Source: Thelonectria olida
Lineage: Eukaryota; Ascomycota; Sordariomycetes; Hypocreales; Nectriaceae
Assembly: GCA_020736575.1 (NCBI GenBank)
Contig: JAGPYM010000005.1
Span: forward strand, 992,001 to 1,056,000
Direction: 5' to 3'
DNA length: 64,000 bases
How positions within the stretch are numbered: position 1 is the first letter of the stretch; the number at the start of each line of letters is the position of its first letter. Under the pieces are notes generated by a model, which saw only the letters and a list, made by a program, of their open reading frames with translations, ran no database searches and was not told the origin of the DNA. Of this stretch, positions 22,423 to 33,241 are shown one piece after another. A program made the position numbers and the translations under genes.

Positions 22423-23529
22423 TCATTCTTCATTTCCCATTAGATTGATCTTGGGACAGATGTCCTGAGCAATCTTCAAAAAGGCCAATGCCCTTTCACT
22501 GGTGGGTTCTGCCACCACGGTCGGCTTTCCTTTCTCAGCGTCATCACCGATATTGGGATGTAGAGGAATGTCTCCTAGGAAATCTATCTGATGCTCCCTG
22601 CACATCCTTTCCACCCTCTCGTTGGAGCCGAATATATGGGTTTCACCATGGCAATGAGGACATTGAAAAAGCGACATGTTCTGCACAAGACCCAAGATGT
22701 TGACATTGACCGTTTTGAACATGTTGATACCCTTGACTGCATCTTTTGTCGCCAGCGTGTGAGGCGTCGTAACAATGACGGAACCTGTTGTCGTGTTAGT
22801 GTGGCGAATCAGACATTCTGGGTCGGTCGGCCTACCATCCAAGATGATCTGTTGGGTAATGGTCAACTGTGTATCGCCTGTGCCTGGGGGCAAGTCCAAA
22901 ACTAAGATGTCGAGACCACCCCAGTCGACTTCGTGGAGTAGTTGTTGGATGGCCTTCATGACCATGGGCCCTCTCCAGACGACGGGCGCATTCTCGCCGA
23001 CTAAATAGCCCATGGACATGGTTTTGACTCCATAATTTGTCAATGGAACCAATTGGTTATCTGCGGCGTGTTAGCGCTACAGGTGATTTTGATTGTGACA
23101 TGACTTACTGCCAGACAGACGAGGCTCGCCTGATAAGTCAAAAAGAGTAGGGATCGATGGCCCGAATATGTCGGTATCCAGGATACCGGCTCGATAGCCC
23201 AGCCGAGCAAATGCCAGAGACAGGTTCGCTGTTTTGTTTTAGGATTGGGCCCTTGTAGAAAGTGAAGAGAAATAATAATACCCGCAACTGTGCTCTTCCC
23301 GACACCGCCCTTGGCCGATGACACGGCAATGACCTTTTCGACACCGGTGATCTTGCGCCTTTGAGGTTTTCGAGGCCAATTAGGTGGTGTCCCTGAACGG
23401 GGGAGGCCCTTGTAATTGTTAGTGAATGAGACTCAGTCTGGGCAAATGAAAAAAGCTCACTAATGGGTTCTCATGCTGAAGAGCGCGAAGGCTCTGGAAG
23501 AGGCGTGCTGAAGTTGGGCGCATCCTCAT
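22423..23529 (-). CDS. IND1: IND1, mitochondrial P-loop NTPase for complex I Fe-S assembly (NUBPL)
   Basis: Five exons: 23461-23529, 23282-23408, 23109-23228, 22836-23060 and 22423-22784, for 300 aa. The N-terminus [19 protein letters not shown] is a mitochondrial presequence. The Walker A of the Mrp/NBP35 family is [41 protein letters not shown] and the C-terminal Fe-S cysteines in FQCPHCHG follow. Length and presequence distinguish IND1 from cytosolic NBP35 and CFD1. IND1 helps deliver Fe-S clusters to respiratory complex I. The fourth intron, 22785-22835, is 51 nt, in frame and without stop, so an unspliced reading inserts 17 residues between DG and SVIVTTP; the CTAAC branch and CAG end show it is an intron. 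Confidence 0.93.
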
Positions 23530-23908
23530 GAGAGACAATCCAATAGATACTCGGATGAAGTGATAGCCAAGAAACCTAAGCCGTCTGAAAGGAAAGTATC
23601 TATCTCGCTCCTTTGAGATTTGTAAGGAAGAACAAAAAAGTGAATGAAAAGAAATACTTCGACCGTCACAAAGCCAATCTGCAAACCGGCGTTGAGATCG
23701 TTGTCCAGGTTCAAGACATGAGGGCCGGAGCTTCTTCAGTGGTCCACTTGTGGAAGCTGATGCTCACTAACAGCATTGAGCCCACCGAGATTCTGCCAGG
23801 CGCCACCGCCTAAAAGTTGAAGACTGCTCATCCAGAAATTTTCCTACGTGGGGCGTCGCTGCTGCTTCAGGCTCAAGTTTGCATCTAAGCAAATCCCATA
23901 CAGCAACA
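23530..23908. promoter_or_regulatory. Divergent promoter region, IND1 / BFR2
   Basis: These 379 bases separate two divergently transcribed genes and must hold both promoters. No distinct element stands out. Confidence 0.4.
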
Positions 23909-25668
23909 ATGGCGAAATCAAAGAGCCGCGCAAAAGAATTCCAGGAAATGGATGAGCATATAGCAAAGGGTAAAGTCAATTTTAAAGCTCAATTGTTAGT
24001 TGGGTTCTAACTCTATGGCGCATAGATTACGATCCTGAAGCCAACATCGAGGCGAGCGACCAGGGCAGCGGAAGCGAAGAAACCAGCGAAGATGAGAACG
24101 CAGGAACAGAGCATTACGTTTCCGTAGGGAAGAGTCATCTGAGAAAAACGGAGGGCGCATCTCTGGGCGCCCAGTATCGGGGATCCCGCGTCTCAAGAGA
24201 AGCTCTCGACCAAGAGAGCGACCAAGACGAAGATGAAGATCAAGATGAAGAAGAATCAGGGGACGACGAGGAATACGCGGATCCTGAGACGGCGAACTTG
24301 GACCTCGACACCGCCGAGGCGAGCGACTCAGAGATTTCCAGCGACAATGCGCTAGGTGACAGCGACGAGGAACGATTCAAGGACTTTACCTTCCGAGGAA
24401 GCTCAAAGCCGAAGAAGCCAGCGACAAAGAGAGCGACCGCTGCTGACTTCATGACGTCCTCCGACGAGGGCGAGGAGGAGGGTGGCGCTGATGTGGACGA
24501 AGATGACAATGACATGAGCGGTGCCGAATTGGACGATTCTGATGAAGATGAGGAAATGGACGATGGCCTTGACGCGCTCGTGGATGGTGGAGATTCGGAT
24601 TCAGATGCCGAGGACGATGATGACGATGACGATGATGAGGAAGAGGAAGAGGATGGTGAAGATGATGACGATGACGAGGAAGATGACGAGGAGGAATCCG
24701 GATCCGACGAGGATGAAGAGGACAAGAAGCAGAAGGCTCAAGCTGCCAAGCCTACACTGGCTGCTTTGTCAAACCGCGCAGACGTCGACAAGGGTGTCGC
24801 GATCCGACAACAGATGAAAGTTTATGATGGACTCCTCAACCTCAGAATTCGACTGCAAAAGGCGCTCGTCGCCGCAAATACTTTTGGTGTCCTAGAAGAC
24901 AGCTTAGAGCCCGAGTCCGAGCCCTACGAGGCTGCGGAAGAAGCAGCCATCAAACTGCTCAACACTATTAGCAGCCTGAAGGACAATTTCGGCTCGTCTC
25001 GAGCTGGAGACAAGCGAAAGCGCGAGCTTGATGTCTCGATGACGACGGAGGACATCTGGAGCCACATGCAGGAGGAGGACCAGCGATCTATCAGATTTCG
25101 GGAGGACCGACTGGAGAAATGGTCTCGCAAGGTCCAATCTGTCAATGTCACCACCAATGAGGGCTTGGGATCGAGAAACAAGACTCTAATCAGTGCTCTC
25201 CAGGAGCAGCTGAATAACCCCGACAACCGTTTAGCAAAGCGATCTCGTGTCCCTCGCTCATGCGCCCCAGCCCAAGCGGCCAGAGGCGTTACAGAAGACG
25301 AAGCCATCTACGACGACGCCGACTTCTACCAGCAGCTCCTCAAAGAGCTCGTCGACCAGCGAACCGTGGACGGCTCGTCGACGCAGGCGAGCGCGGTGCC
25401 GACTGTGATCATGACGGTCGCCAAGGATACCAAGTTGCGCAAGAACGTCGACCGCAAGGCCAGCAAGGGCCGCAAGATGCGCTTCACGGTGCACGAGAAG
25501 CTGCAGAACTTCATGGCGCCCGAAGACCGACGGGCGTGGGAGCAGGACGCCATTGATCGATTCTTTGGTACACTGTTTGGCCGCAAGATGGAGCTCAACG
25601 AAGATGAAAGTGAGGACGACATGGATGTGGATGCCGAGGAGGCTGGCCTTCGTCTATTTAGAAGCTAG
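23909..25668 (+). CDS. BFR2: BFR2/AATF, small-subunit ribosome biogenesis factor
   Basis: Exons 23909-23969 and 24026-25668 with a 56-nt intron (branch CTAAC) give 567 aa, close to yeast Bfr2. The start MAKSKSRAKEFQEMDEHIAKG joins to DYDPEANIEASDQGSGSEE. Residues about 90-240 are strongly acidic, encoded by GAT/GAC/GAG repeats at 24590-24725. The AATF domain follows (IRQQMKVYDGLLNLRIRLQK; TTEDIWSHMQ). The C-terminal TRAUB region includes DDADFYQQLLKELVDQR and VHEKLQNFMAPEDRRAWEQ. BFR2/AATF acts in the nucleolus in 90S pre-ribosome processing. The stop lies only 19 bases from that of the convergent membrane-protein gene. Confidence 0.93.
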
Positions 25669-25687
25669 AAATCTGTACCAGACTGTG

Positions 25688-26143
25688 CTATGACATAGAC
25701 GTAATAGAGGATCCTTGGGTATCTCCAAGAATCCAAGAGCTTAGGAACATGGTGAACAATGTCACGTGAACGACAAGGTGAACTGCTGGGCCGCCGAGGG
25801 TTTGAGATGCCGTATCTGAGTCCGCCCCGTCCTTAGCCTTCCCACTACTCTTTTGCTCAGCGTCGCGCCTCAATCGAGCGACAGCACGGTAACAAGGCCA
25901 TAGATGCCAAAATGCGAGAGCAGCCGCGACGTGGCGGGCGACCTCGTCAAACGGGCGACGGATGAAGACGATGGCGATTAGGTTTGAGGACAGGAGCAGG
26001 CCGCCGAAGGACTGGAGAATCAAGGCGGCGGCGGGAGGGAGCGGTGAGAGCTGAGACGAAGGGCGGAGGATGAAGCTGAGAGCGGCAGGAGTTTCAACGA
26101 GAACATGGAGGAGGAAAGGGATTGCAGAGAGCGAGGGAGGCAT
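25688..26143 (-). CDS. Small multi-pass membrane protein
   Basis: Intronless, 151 aa from ATG 26143. The frame stays open upstream to a GTG at 26263 but has no ATG there. Four hydrophobic segments are visible: AIPFLLHVLVETPAALSFIL, AAALILQSFGGLLLSSNLIAI, a weaker one around HVAAALAFWHLWPCYRAVAR, and HLVVHVTLFTMFLSSWIL. A charged loop (RRDAEQKSSGKAKDGADSD) sits between the third and fourth. I do not recognise a named family; an endomembrane protein is the safest description. Confidence 0.65.
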   Translation of the reverse strand: MPPSLSAIPFLLHVLVETPAALSFILRPSSQLSPLPPAAALILQSFGGLLLSSNLIAIVFIRRPFDEVARHVAAALAFWHLWPCYRAVARLRRDAEQKSSGKAKDGADSDTASQTLGGPAVHLVVHVTLFTMFLSSWILGDTQGSSITSMS

Positions 26144-27917
26144 TGCGGAACGACGGCTGTTGTCAAGAGAGGACGATAGATGGGGTCTAGGTTGAGGCTG
26201 GGTAGCAAGTTTTTCACTGAACAAAGTGGTGGAAATTTTCGGGCGAGATGGTTGAGGTGGCACATGAGCTTTTACTTTGCCTGCTTACTTACTTGCAAGG
26301 GTGCGCGACGGTCTACGAAGCAACTGCAACCTGCATAGGTCTATTCCATTGTTTGGGCAATCCAGAAACATCTCAGTTCGAACACATGGGAATTTGGCAA
26401 GGATTCTAGTTAGGTACAGTGTGATATCAACACATATGCCTTGCCCCGGTATGTATGTTCGATCTCCACACTATGCACGCTCGCTTTGCCGCTTTGCCGC
26501 AGTTCTCTTTCCATTGGTTCTAATTTCAACATTAGCAAGATGCCCGCTCGGAATGGTGAATAAACAAGCCGGCGGGGTGATATTTGTCCCACCGGAACAA
26601 TAAACGTATGTATCTAAGAGGCGGGATGACGTTGAAAGTGGCTCGTCGGCCTGGTATCCGATCAAAAGGAGCTTGCGCATCGTTTAAAGCTGGCGACGAT
26701 TGGCCCTTGCATCGGGTTCAGTATCTTTTTCGCAACCACCGTATTCGCATTCTGTCGGACCGTTGTGTTAGCTCAGATCTAAGCCACCGCAAGTGCCTAT
26801 CTCGAAGCCATGTCCTCCCACATAGGATGGACAGAACAGCCATCGTTTCGGCAGTTACGCCACTCGTCAAAGGCAGGATGAAGGAAAGGTCCCCCAGATA
26901 AGGCCGCACATCTTTGGTTGGGGACATGGGGCACGGGAGGTGAGGGGCAAATCCCCACCAATTACCCGACGCCTCTGGTTACTGCCGCCCGTCAGTACAT
27001 GGCCCAGGAACCGTTTCACGGAAGCAACGATAGCCGGCATGTCACCTGCCTGAAACTACACCATGATGCCCATTTTGCGAACACCCGGATGATTGTCTCA
27101 TGTTGTTCCGAAGCCGTGAAGCCGAAGTGCCCACGAATGGCAGTGACTGCTCCCTGTACACTGAGGTGACTGGGGTTCCATCCATGACCAAATCCAAGTC
27201 TCTTACATCATGATGTCGACTCCACTTCAAGTGCGAAAAGTGCTGAGACGGATGAGACATTGCTTGCTGGCCATGGGGAAAACAACACGCGTCGTAGTCG
27301 CCTTATTGGCGGCTCGCTGCAGGCATATATCTACTAGAGCTTCCACCTGGTCCTAATTTGTTTGAATCAAAAATCTAGACCCTACAAGGGACGCAGCAGA
27401 CGCAGCATATCAGCAACCTAGCTTGGCGCCTTCCCAAACGTAGCTCAACCAAGTCGCCATCCAAACCCCGCGACGCGAGGGCAGGCACACCTTACACATC
27501 ATCATACCGCTCCTTGTTCTCTTCCTCCTTCACTCTCTCAAAATCAATTTCGTTCCCCACCTCGAACCGCATTGCCAACCTAATTCCTCTCCTCAATTAC
27601 ACTTCCATTGCCTCCCTTAGCATTCATTAGATCCTCTCCCCTTCCTACCCCTACATCGCTCCCTAATCTCACTCCAGCATTGTCAATCTAGAGCTCCAAA
27701 ATCCACCTCCGCGTAGCTCGCCAACCTGCAGGGAAAGATAGCGTCATCGATTGGTTTCGACCTGGCCTGTGACATCCTCAATTGACCGAGGGACAATCTC
27801 ACGACGCGCCACTACACTTCGCGTCAGATTTCCTTGGTTCGACCCGACGAGAATTCGCCTTCTTACTACTTTCTCTACCAAAGCTACCTAGAGCTCTCAA
27901 CCACCTCAATTGGAATC
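26144..27917. other. Long intergenic region upstream of the type III PKS
   Basis: These 1.8 kb hold no supported gene; frames of 69-108 codons lack similarity and continuity. The last 400 bases (about 27500-27900) are C/T-rich, typical of a fungal core promoter and 5' leader, so this is the likely promoter of the PKS. It is also the divergent upstream region of the membrane-protein gene. Confidence 0.4.
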
Positions 27918-29387
27918 ATGGCTGCCCCCAATAGCTTCGGGGACATGGGTCTCTCAATTGTTGGCCTCGGAGTCCAATACCCGCCCAATTCTCTCAAATC
28001 TGACTGCCTCAATACTCTGGCCAAGAGATTCTACCCAGACACTCCTTCGTGAGTGCTCTTAGCTGTCACAGGTTGGAAATTAGCTAACCACTCATCGATA
28101 CATCTCTAGCATGAAAAAAGTCCTCGCAATCAATCAGTTCACCGGCATCGACCTTCGTTCTTCGATAGGCACCCCAGACCACCCAATCGTGAACAACCGA
28201 AGCCCACCCTCAATAGCCGAACTTCACCAAGTATTCATCAGTGATGGTATTCCATTAGCCGTTGAGGCTGCTCGCAAGGCCATTGCTGAGGCCAAGATTG
28301 ATCTCCGCCACATCACTCACATCGTCTCGACGACATGTACGGACAGCTCCAACCCGGGCTTCGACCACTATGTTGCAAAAGGGCTTGGCATCACGCATCC
28401 GGTCGAGAAGGTGTTGCTGCACGGCGTCGGCTGCAGTGGTGGTCTCGCGGCTTTGAGGACAGGAGCCAACTTGGCTCTAGGGCATACGGCGAGAGGTAGA
28501 CCTGCGCGAGTCTTGTGTGTGGCACTCGAGGTTAGCACGACTATGGTACGGAGCGAGATGGACAGCATCAATGAGTTGCAGGAGACGAGGATCGGACCCT
28601 GTCTTTTCTCGGATTGTGCAAGTGCAGCGGTGCTCAGCAATGGCATTGGAGAGCCCGTTGAACCTGTATATGAGCTCCTCGGATGGGACCACAGAATAAT
28701 ACCCGACACGGAGAATGACCTGGGATTTGATGTTGACCCTGTTGGTAAGTGAAAAAAGATTAATGGGCGTAAAATGGCATGGCTAATGCATTGTTAGGCT
28801 GGAAGGTCGTTCTTACCCCTCAGGTCCCGAAGCTTACTGGTGCTTCCGTTAAGCCTGCGTTTAACGATTTGATGGCTTCGCTGCCAAATCTCCCTGCCGA
28901 CTATCAAAAGGCAGATGACTTTGACTGGGCTATGCACCCAGGTGGCGCGACCATTCTGACTGGAGCTGAGCGCAACCTGGAACTTACCCCCGAGCACATG
29001 CGAGCGAGCTACGACACATACATGAACCACGGAAACTCGAGTTCAGCCACGATTTACAGCGTAATGGATCGTCTTCGTTCGAAGGATATGGATTCGTTGG
29101 CGCCGGGTGGCCGGGTTCGTAACTACGTTGTCGGTTGTGCGTTTGGTCCGGGCATTTCCGTGGAGATGTGTATGATGAAGCGCAACATGGGCCACGGATC
29201 ACAAATCAGCGGACTGCAGACACCTCCGGAGACAGAGAGTGAGCCCAGCGAGATGGGAGAGACAAGTGACGTCGGAGACGGCGAGTGGGCCGCCGGAGGA
29301 AACGGGGCTTCGGCCGGGAAGGATTCGGAGAGGGTGGACCCGAAAGAATGGGTGGCCGAGGCTTTGGAGAAGTTGGATCTAGACTAA
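27918..29387 (+). CDS. Type III polyketide synthase (chalcone/stilbene synthase family)
   Basis: Exons 27918-28048, 28110-28744 and 28798-29387 give 451 aa. The catalytic triad is complete: Cys152 in HGVGCSGGLAAL, His302 in DWAMHPGGATIL, and Asn335 in MNHGNSSSATIYS. These match the Cys-His-Asn arrangement of Neurospora ORAS (Cys152). Other family blocks are STTCTDSSNPGFDHYVAKGL, VALEVSTTMVRSE and LFSDCASAAVLSN. Fungal enzymes of this kind extend fatty acyl-CoA starters with malonyl-CoA to make alkylresorcinols, resorcylic acids or pyrones; the actual product cannot be read from the sequence. The last 60 residues are an acidic Ser/Gly-rich tail beyond the thiolase fold. The gene sits upstream of a Zn2Cys6 regulator and a P450 on the same strand. 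Confidence 0.95.
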
Positions 29388-29861
29388 TCATTAGACATAA
29401 AGTGCGACGGAAACCTTGATGCAAGAGTCGATACGGAGTACATGGTGGAAGATGGGAAAACTCTAGACCTACGGCATGGGCCCGAGAGAATTTACATACT
29501 ACAGGCTTCTTCAGCTATCCTGATAGTGTAGCATTTGAACTCAAAGATGGGATTATGTCTGGCTGTATTGCAACTCGACTTCAATGAGTGATGTCTTGAT
29601 GTTAATGCTAAGTACGAAGATGGGCGTCGCAGAACGGAAGAGGACTGTATCAACAGCCAAAAGAAGCAGGTGAGAAATGCAGATCACAAATAAGCAACAG
29701 GATGCGCCATGTGTCAGAAAATGGATCCTCAGCCGGCAAGCAGAAGCAGGGATACGGACAAGCTGGGGGGCATGATATGATCTGAGATGACGATCAAACT
29801 CTGACAAAGGGAGATTAAAGATGACCACTTGCCGCTCGGCATGTTCAGCTTCTGCAGCCGA

Positions 29862-29877
29862 CTTCGTACATACGAAG
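29862..29877. repeat. Inverted repeat CTTCGTA-CA-TACGAAG
   Basis: Perfect seven-base arms are separated by two bases, in the spacer between the type III PKS and the Zn2Cys6 gene. Confidence 0.6.
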
Positions 29878-30684
29878 GATTGCCGGCCGGGCAATTGTCA
29901 GCCGGCAGGGTTAACTTCACCACTAAACTTGGGCTTGTTGTGGAAGGGCGTGAGAGAGTCGAGCTGACGAATGGCTCCACAAATTGCCCCCAGTCCAAGA
30001 GGTCGGGCTGCAGATGTCTCGCTCTCGCGAAGGGCCCAAAGTCCCACTTGGGGATCATCGGCTTCGGGATTGATGGACTGTGAGCGAGAGCGAGAGAGCC
30101 AAGCCTTGCCGGCAATACGAATAATCAGTGGTGGAAAGTTGACCGAAGGAAAGTCGATTCACTTGTGGGTTTCTAGCTTCCTGTCACCGCCATAAAAAAA
30201 AAAAAAAAAAAAGAACGGCCCCGTGTCATCAGCGGTGATGGTTGGTAAGAAAAAGCAAAGAAAGGGCGAGAGGTATTCGTAGTTGGGTACTTTGTAGTTC
30301 TTCTCGACGGGGTATTCAGCCTTGCGAGGGGCCCTGGTTTCTGGTGAATGTCTGCCAGGAGCCTGTTTGGGGATAAGGCCACAGGTGAAACTCTGACGAG
30401 TTTTGGGCTTGCCTGCAAGCGAGATCGCGGGCAACGTCATCTGCATCTGGACCAGCGCCGGGAGAGGAGTTGAAATTGAGGTGATGGATCACACTGATGG
30501 TGGGGGGTTGGGATCTACGTCCAGTGTTTCGACGGCACGGCAGGATTGGAGCAAGGGGGCGGGAGGGGGGATGGGGAAACGGGAAAATACTGTAGTATCG
30601 AGACAGGGAAGAGGGGGCTGCATTCGTAGATTATCCCGAAGCCTGTGAAGCAACCATTGAAGCTTGTTGGTTGCAACGCGAAGA

Positions 30685-30705
30685 TACGAAGTACGGTACT
30701 TCGTA
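30685..30705. repeat. Inverted repeat TACGAAGTAC-G-GTACTTCGTA
   Basis: Perfect ten-base arms lie around a single G. The core is the same as in the inverted repeat at 29862-29877. Confidence 0.65.
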
Positions 30706-33241
30706 CATGCAAGTACGCGAGTATTGGCTCTGTGACTGTGACTGTGATTCTGCCTGGGTATCTTCTAGGCGCCGGGGATGAATAATGGGGAAACGGTGGC
30801 AGCTGAGAGGCTAGGCTAAAGAGATTCGCAATGAGTGGGAACCTTCGGCAACTTTTACCTTTGCCGTCTTTAGCTGTGGATTTAAATTCATAGTAAATTC
30901 GCAAGTTTACCAAACAAACGGGACGGATGGGCATTCGCCTCGTGGCATAAGCAGGGGTATCCCTTTCAACAATTCCACGCTTCGCGCGCGTCTGTCTCTG
31001 CAGTTTTATCAATGACGTGCCCTGACAACTGACGGACAGGGAGAAGGTAGTTCCTACTAGGTCGGAGGACGCCAAATGAGCGCGTCAAGACTTCAAAGAA
31101 AAAGCAAAAAAAGAAAATGGCAACAAGCTCGAGTGTCTTGGAGTGGAGAGGTTGTCAACAAGGCCCGGAGCCGACGGCTAACGAACTGACCAATGACAGA
31201 GCCGGATATAGCGAGCCTCCATCCCGAAAGAGAAACTCGTCTAATAAAACGTTGAGCGCCCTGCAGTTTGCGGTTTGGGACAAGGGCAGGAAAGGGCTCT
31301 AACTCGACGATGAGAGAGCGACCCCACCATCCTTGTGAGGCGTTTGCTTCCCAGGGCGAGGTGCACTCCTGAATGACACGAGATCTTTCGTTCCAGCGTC
31401 GGCGCTGATGAGTGTCATACGTTGAGGCAAAAAAAAAAAAAAAACAAGCACAAAGGCTCGCGCCAGGCGTGCGCAAAGTAGATCTAGAGTGGCATCGGAG
31501 ATGGGGCCTGGAGTTCGACTCATCCCAGCGACCCGGATGCACGGCGCGCAGCATGGTTCCTCCAATTCCCCGACTCCTCCCCCGGGTCACCGCCGGCGGG
31601 TGTCTTTGGGAGACGGCCTCGGTATGTGGAGTCTCGGAGAAGATTTGAAGAGAGGTCTGAGAGAGCTCAGAGGCCAGTCAAGACATTCCGCTTTAACTCC
31701 ACGCCATGCCACGCGAGCTTCTAGAGTCGCAAAAGTACGTATTTCCCTAACGAATAGGTAACTAGATGGTGTTGCTGGTGTGGGTAATCGGAAGAATAAG
31801 TCAACTTGTCAAGTCTCAAGACCACGACGATAGTCTGCCCATTAGCTTTTAGTTCATCTTAGCCCTTCAGCTCCTTGGGTTCCAAAACAACGGCGCGAGT
31901 AAGGATGCGACTCCGACTATCCCGGGACGAGACCACCTTGGTTCGGTTGACATCATGGTGGGAACTGGGCCTTGACGAACCTCCCAAAAGCCCGACTTTT
32001 TGTCTCTCTGCCTCATGTCTCTGCCCGGCAGAACGCTAAGTATGGAGGCACGGGGTCCCAGGAGGGAAGTGGGCGACATCGGGAGTCGGGGGGACTGTCT
32101 GTCCAGGGAGAAAATGGCCAAGCTCTTATGTGCGAACTAGGGGCGTGCGTGTGGGAAAGGGAGATGAAGGTGTCTCAAGAGGATGAATGTGCGGGTGTCA
32201 ATGAAGTAGGAGGTAGCAACCGCCCGCGAGGCATAGATTTTCCAACCCAGGAAATAAGGATACAATCGCAGCCTTCTTTTCCTTTCACTTGCATCGTTCT
32301 TGTCTCGGATCTGACCCCATCGCCGAGGCCGCACCACCCACGCCCCCGTACGTACGTTATCAGCTGGCCGTTACTTCGTACGTAACATACCGTACCACCA
32401 CACCTTATAATATTCAGCACGCCGGATCTCAGAGAGGTGCGAGGGCTTGCAAAGGAAACAGGGCGGGAACGGAACGTGCACGAGTCGACGACTAATGCCC
32501 AGGGGAGAACGAAAGGATATACACCACATCAACTTGGACGAAGACGCAGCGGAATCTTTCCTTCAAGGTCGACGATACTACGGCCCATATCTTGCAGCAA
32601 ACCACGTCAGATGGGATGTGGTGACCAGCGACGTCGGAGTCTAAGGTGAGGTACCTCGACTTTCAATTTCAAAGCGGCCACACAAAGCGCGTCGGTACCG
32701 ACCGGTTCTTTTATCAATCTCGTCATCACACAGCAACAAAGGGCAACACAGTGAACGACCCGGCAGACTGGAAAGGCTCAAGCCGACATCACCACTTTAT
32801 TCATCACATCTCAAGAGTGCGGAATTGGTTCTCTTTTCTTGGACCCCGCCACCTACGACCGCCTTCAGCCGCGCAGCCTCACAGATTCGTCCCCGGCATC
32901 ACTCGGCTCTAACGACAAGGGGATTTGACGTTCTTTTTCTTTTTTTCTTCGTTTCACTGGTGGAAGAGCTCCCATATTCGCCGAGGGTAGCACACGCAAG
33001 ACATTGCCCGGGGGAATACGTTTGTGTGCCGTGGCCAGGGCGAGAAGATCCGTCACAGACGGGACCGCCGTTAGGGGAAAGCGGAACGGCCGGTTTCGAC
33101 GACGAGCAGATCAACCGAGTCCAAATTACGAAAACCTCACTGACCTGAAAGGGATGAATCTCAGCTTCGTTTCAAATTTTCACTGATAGTGAAAATCAGG
33201 AGAAATCCCAGCCGGCAGGTAGGCAGAACTGCACGACAAAG

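Larger units (their letters stand above)
29388..33241. other. Gene-poor spacer with palindromes
   Basis: No gene is supported in 3.9 kb. The longest frames (31093-31590 -, 31972-32385 +) lack similarity. It contains A runs at about 30193-30211 and 31429-31444, several palindromes built on CTTCGTAC, and the upstream region of the Zn2Cys6 gene. Short frames at 32497-32644 could be upstream ORFs in a long leader. Confidence 0.4.

Noticed and set aside
24240..24725. 161-codon poly-Ser frame on the minus strand
   Set aside because: Shadow of the GAT/GAC/GAG repeats in BFR2.
31093..31590. 165-codon minus-strand frame in the PKS-regulator spacer
   Set aside because: Its Phe run is only the translated A/T homopolymer at 31429-31444, and nothing else in it looks like a protein.
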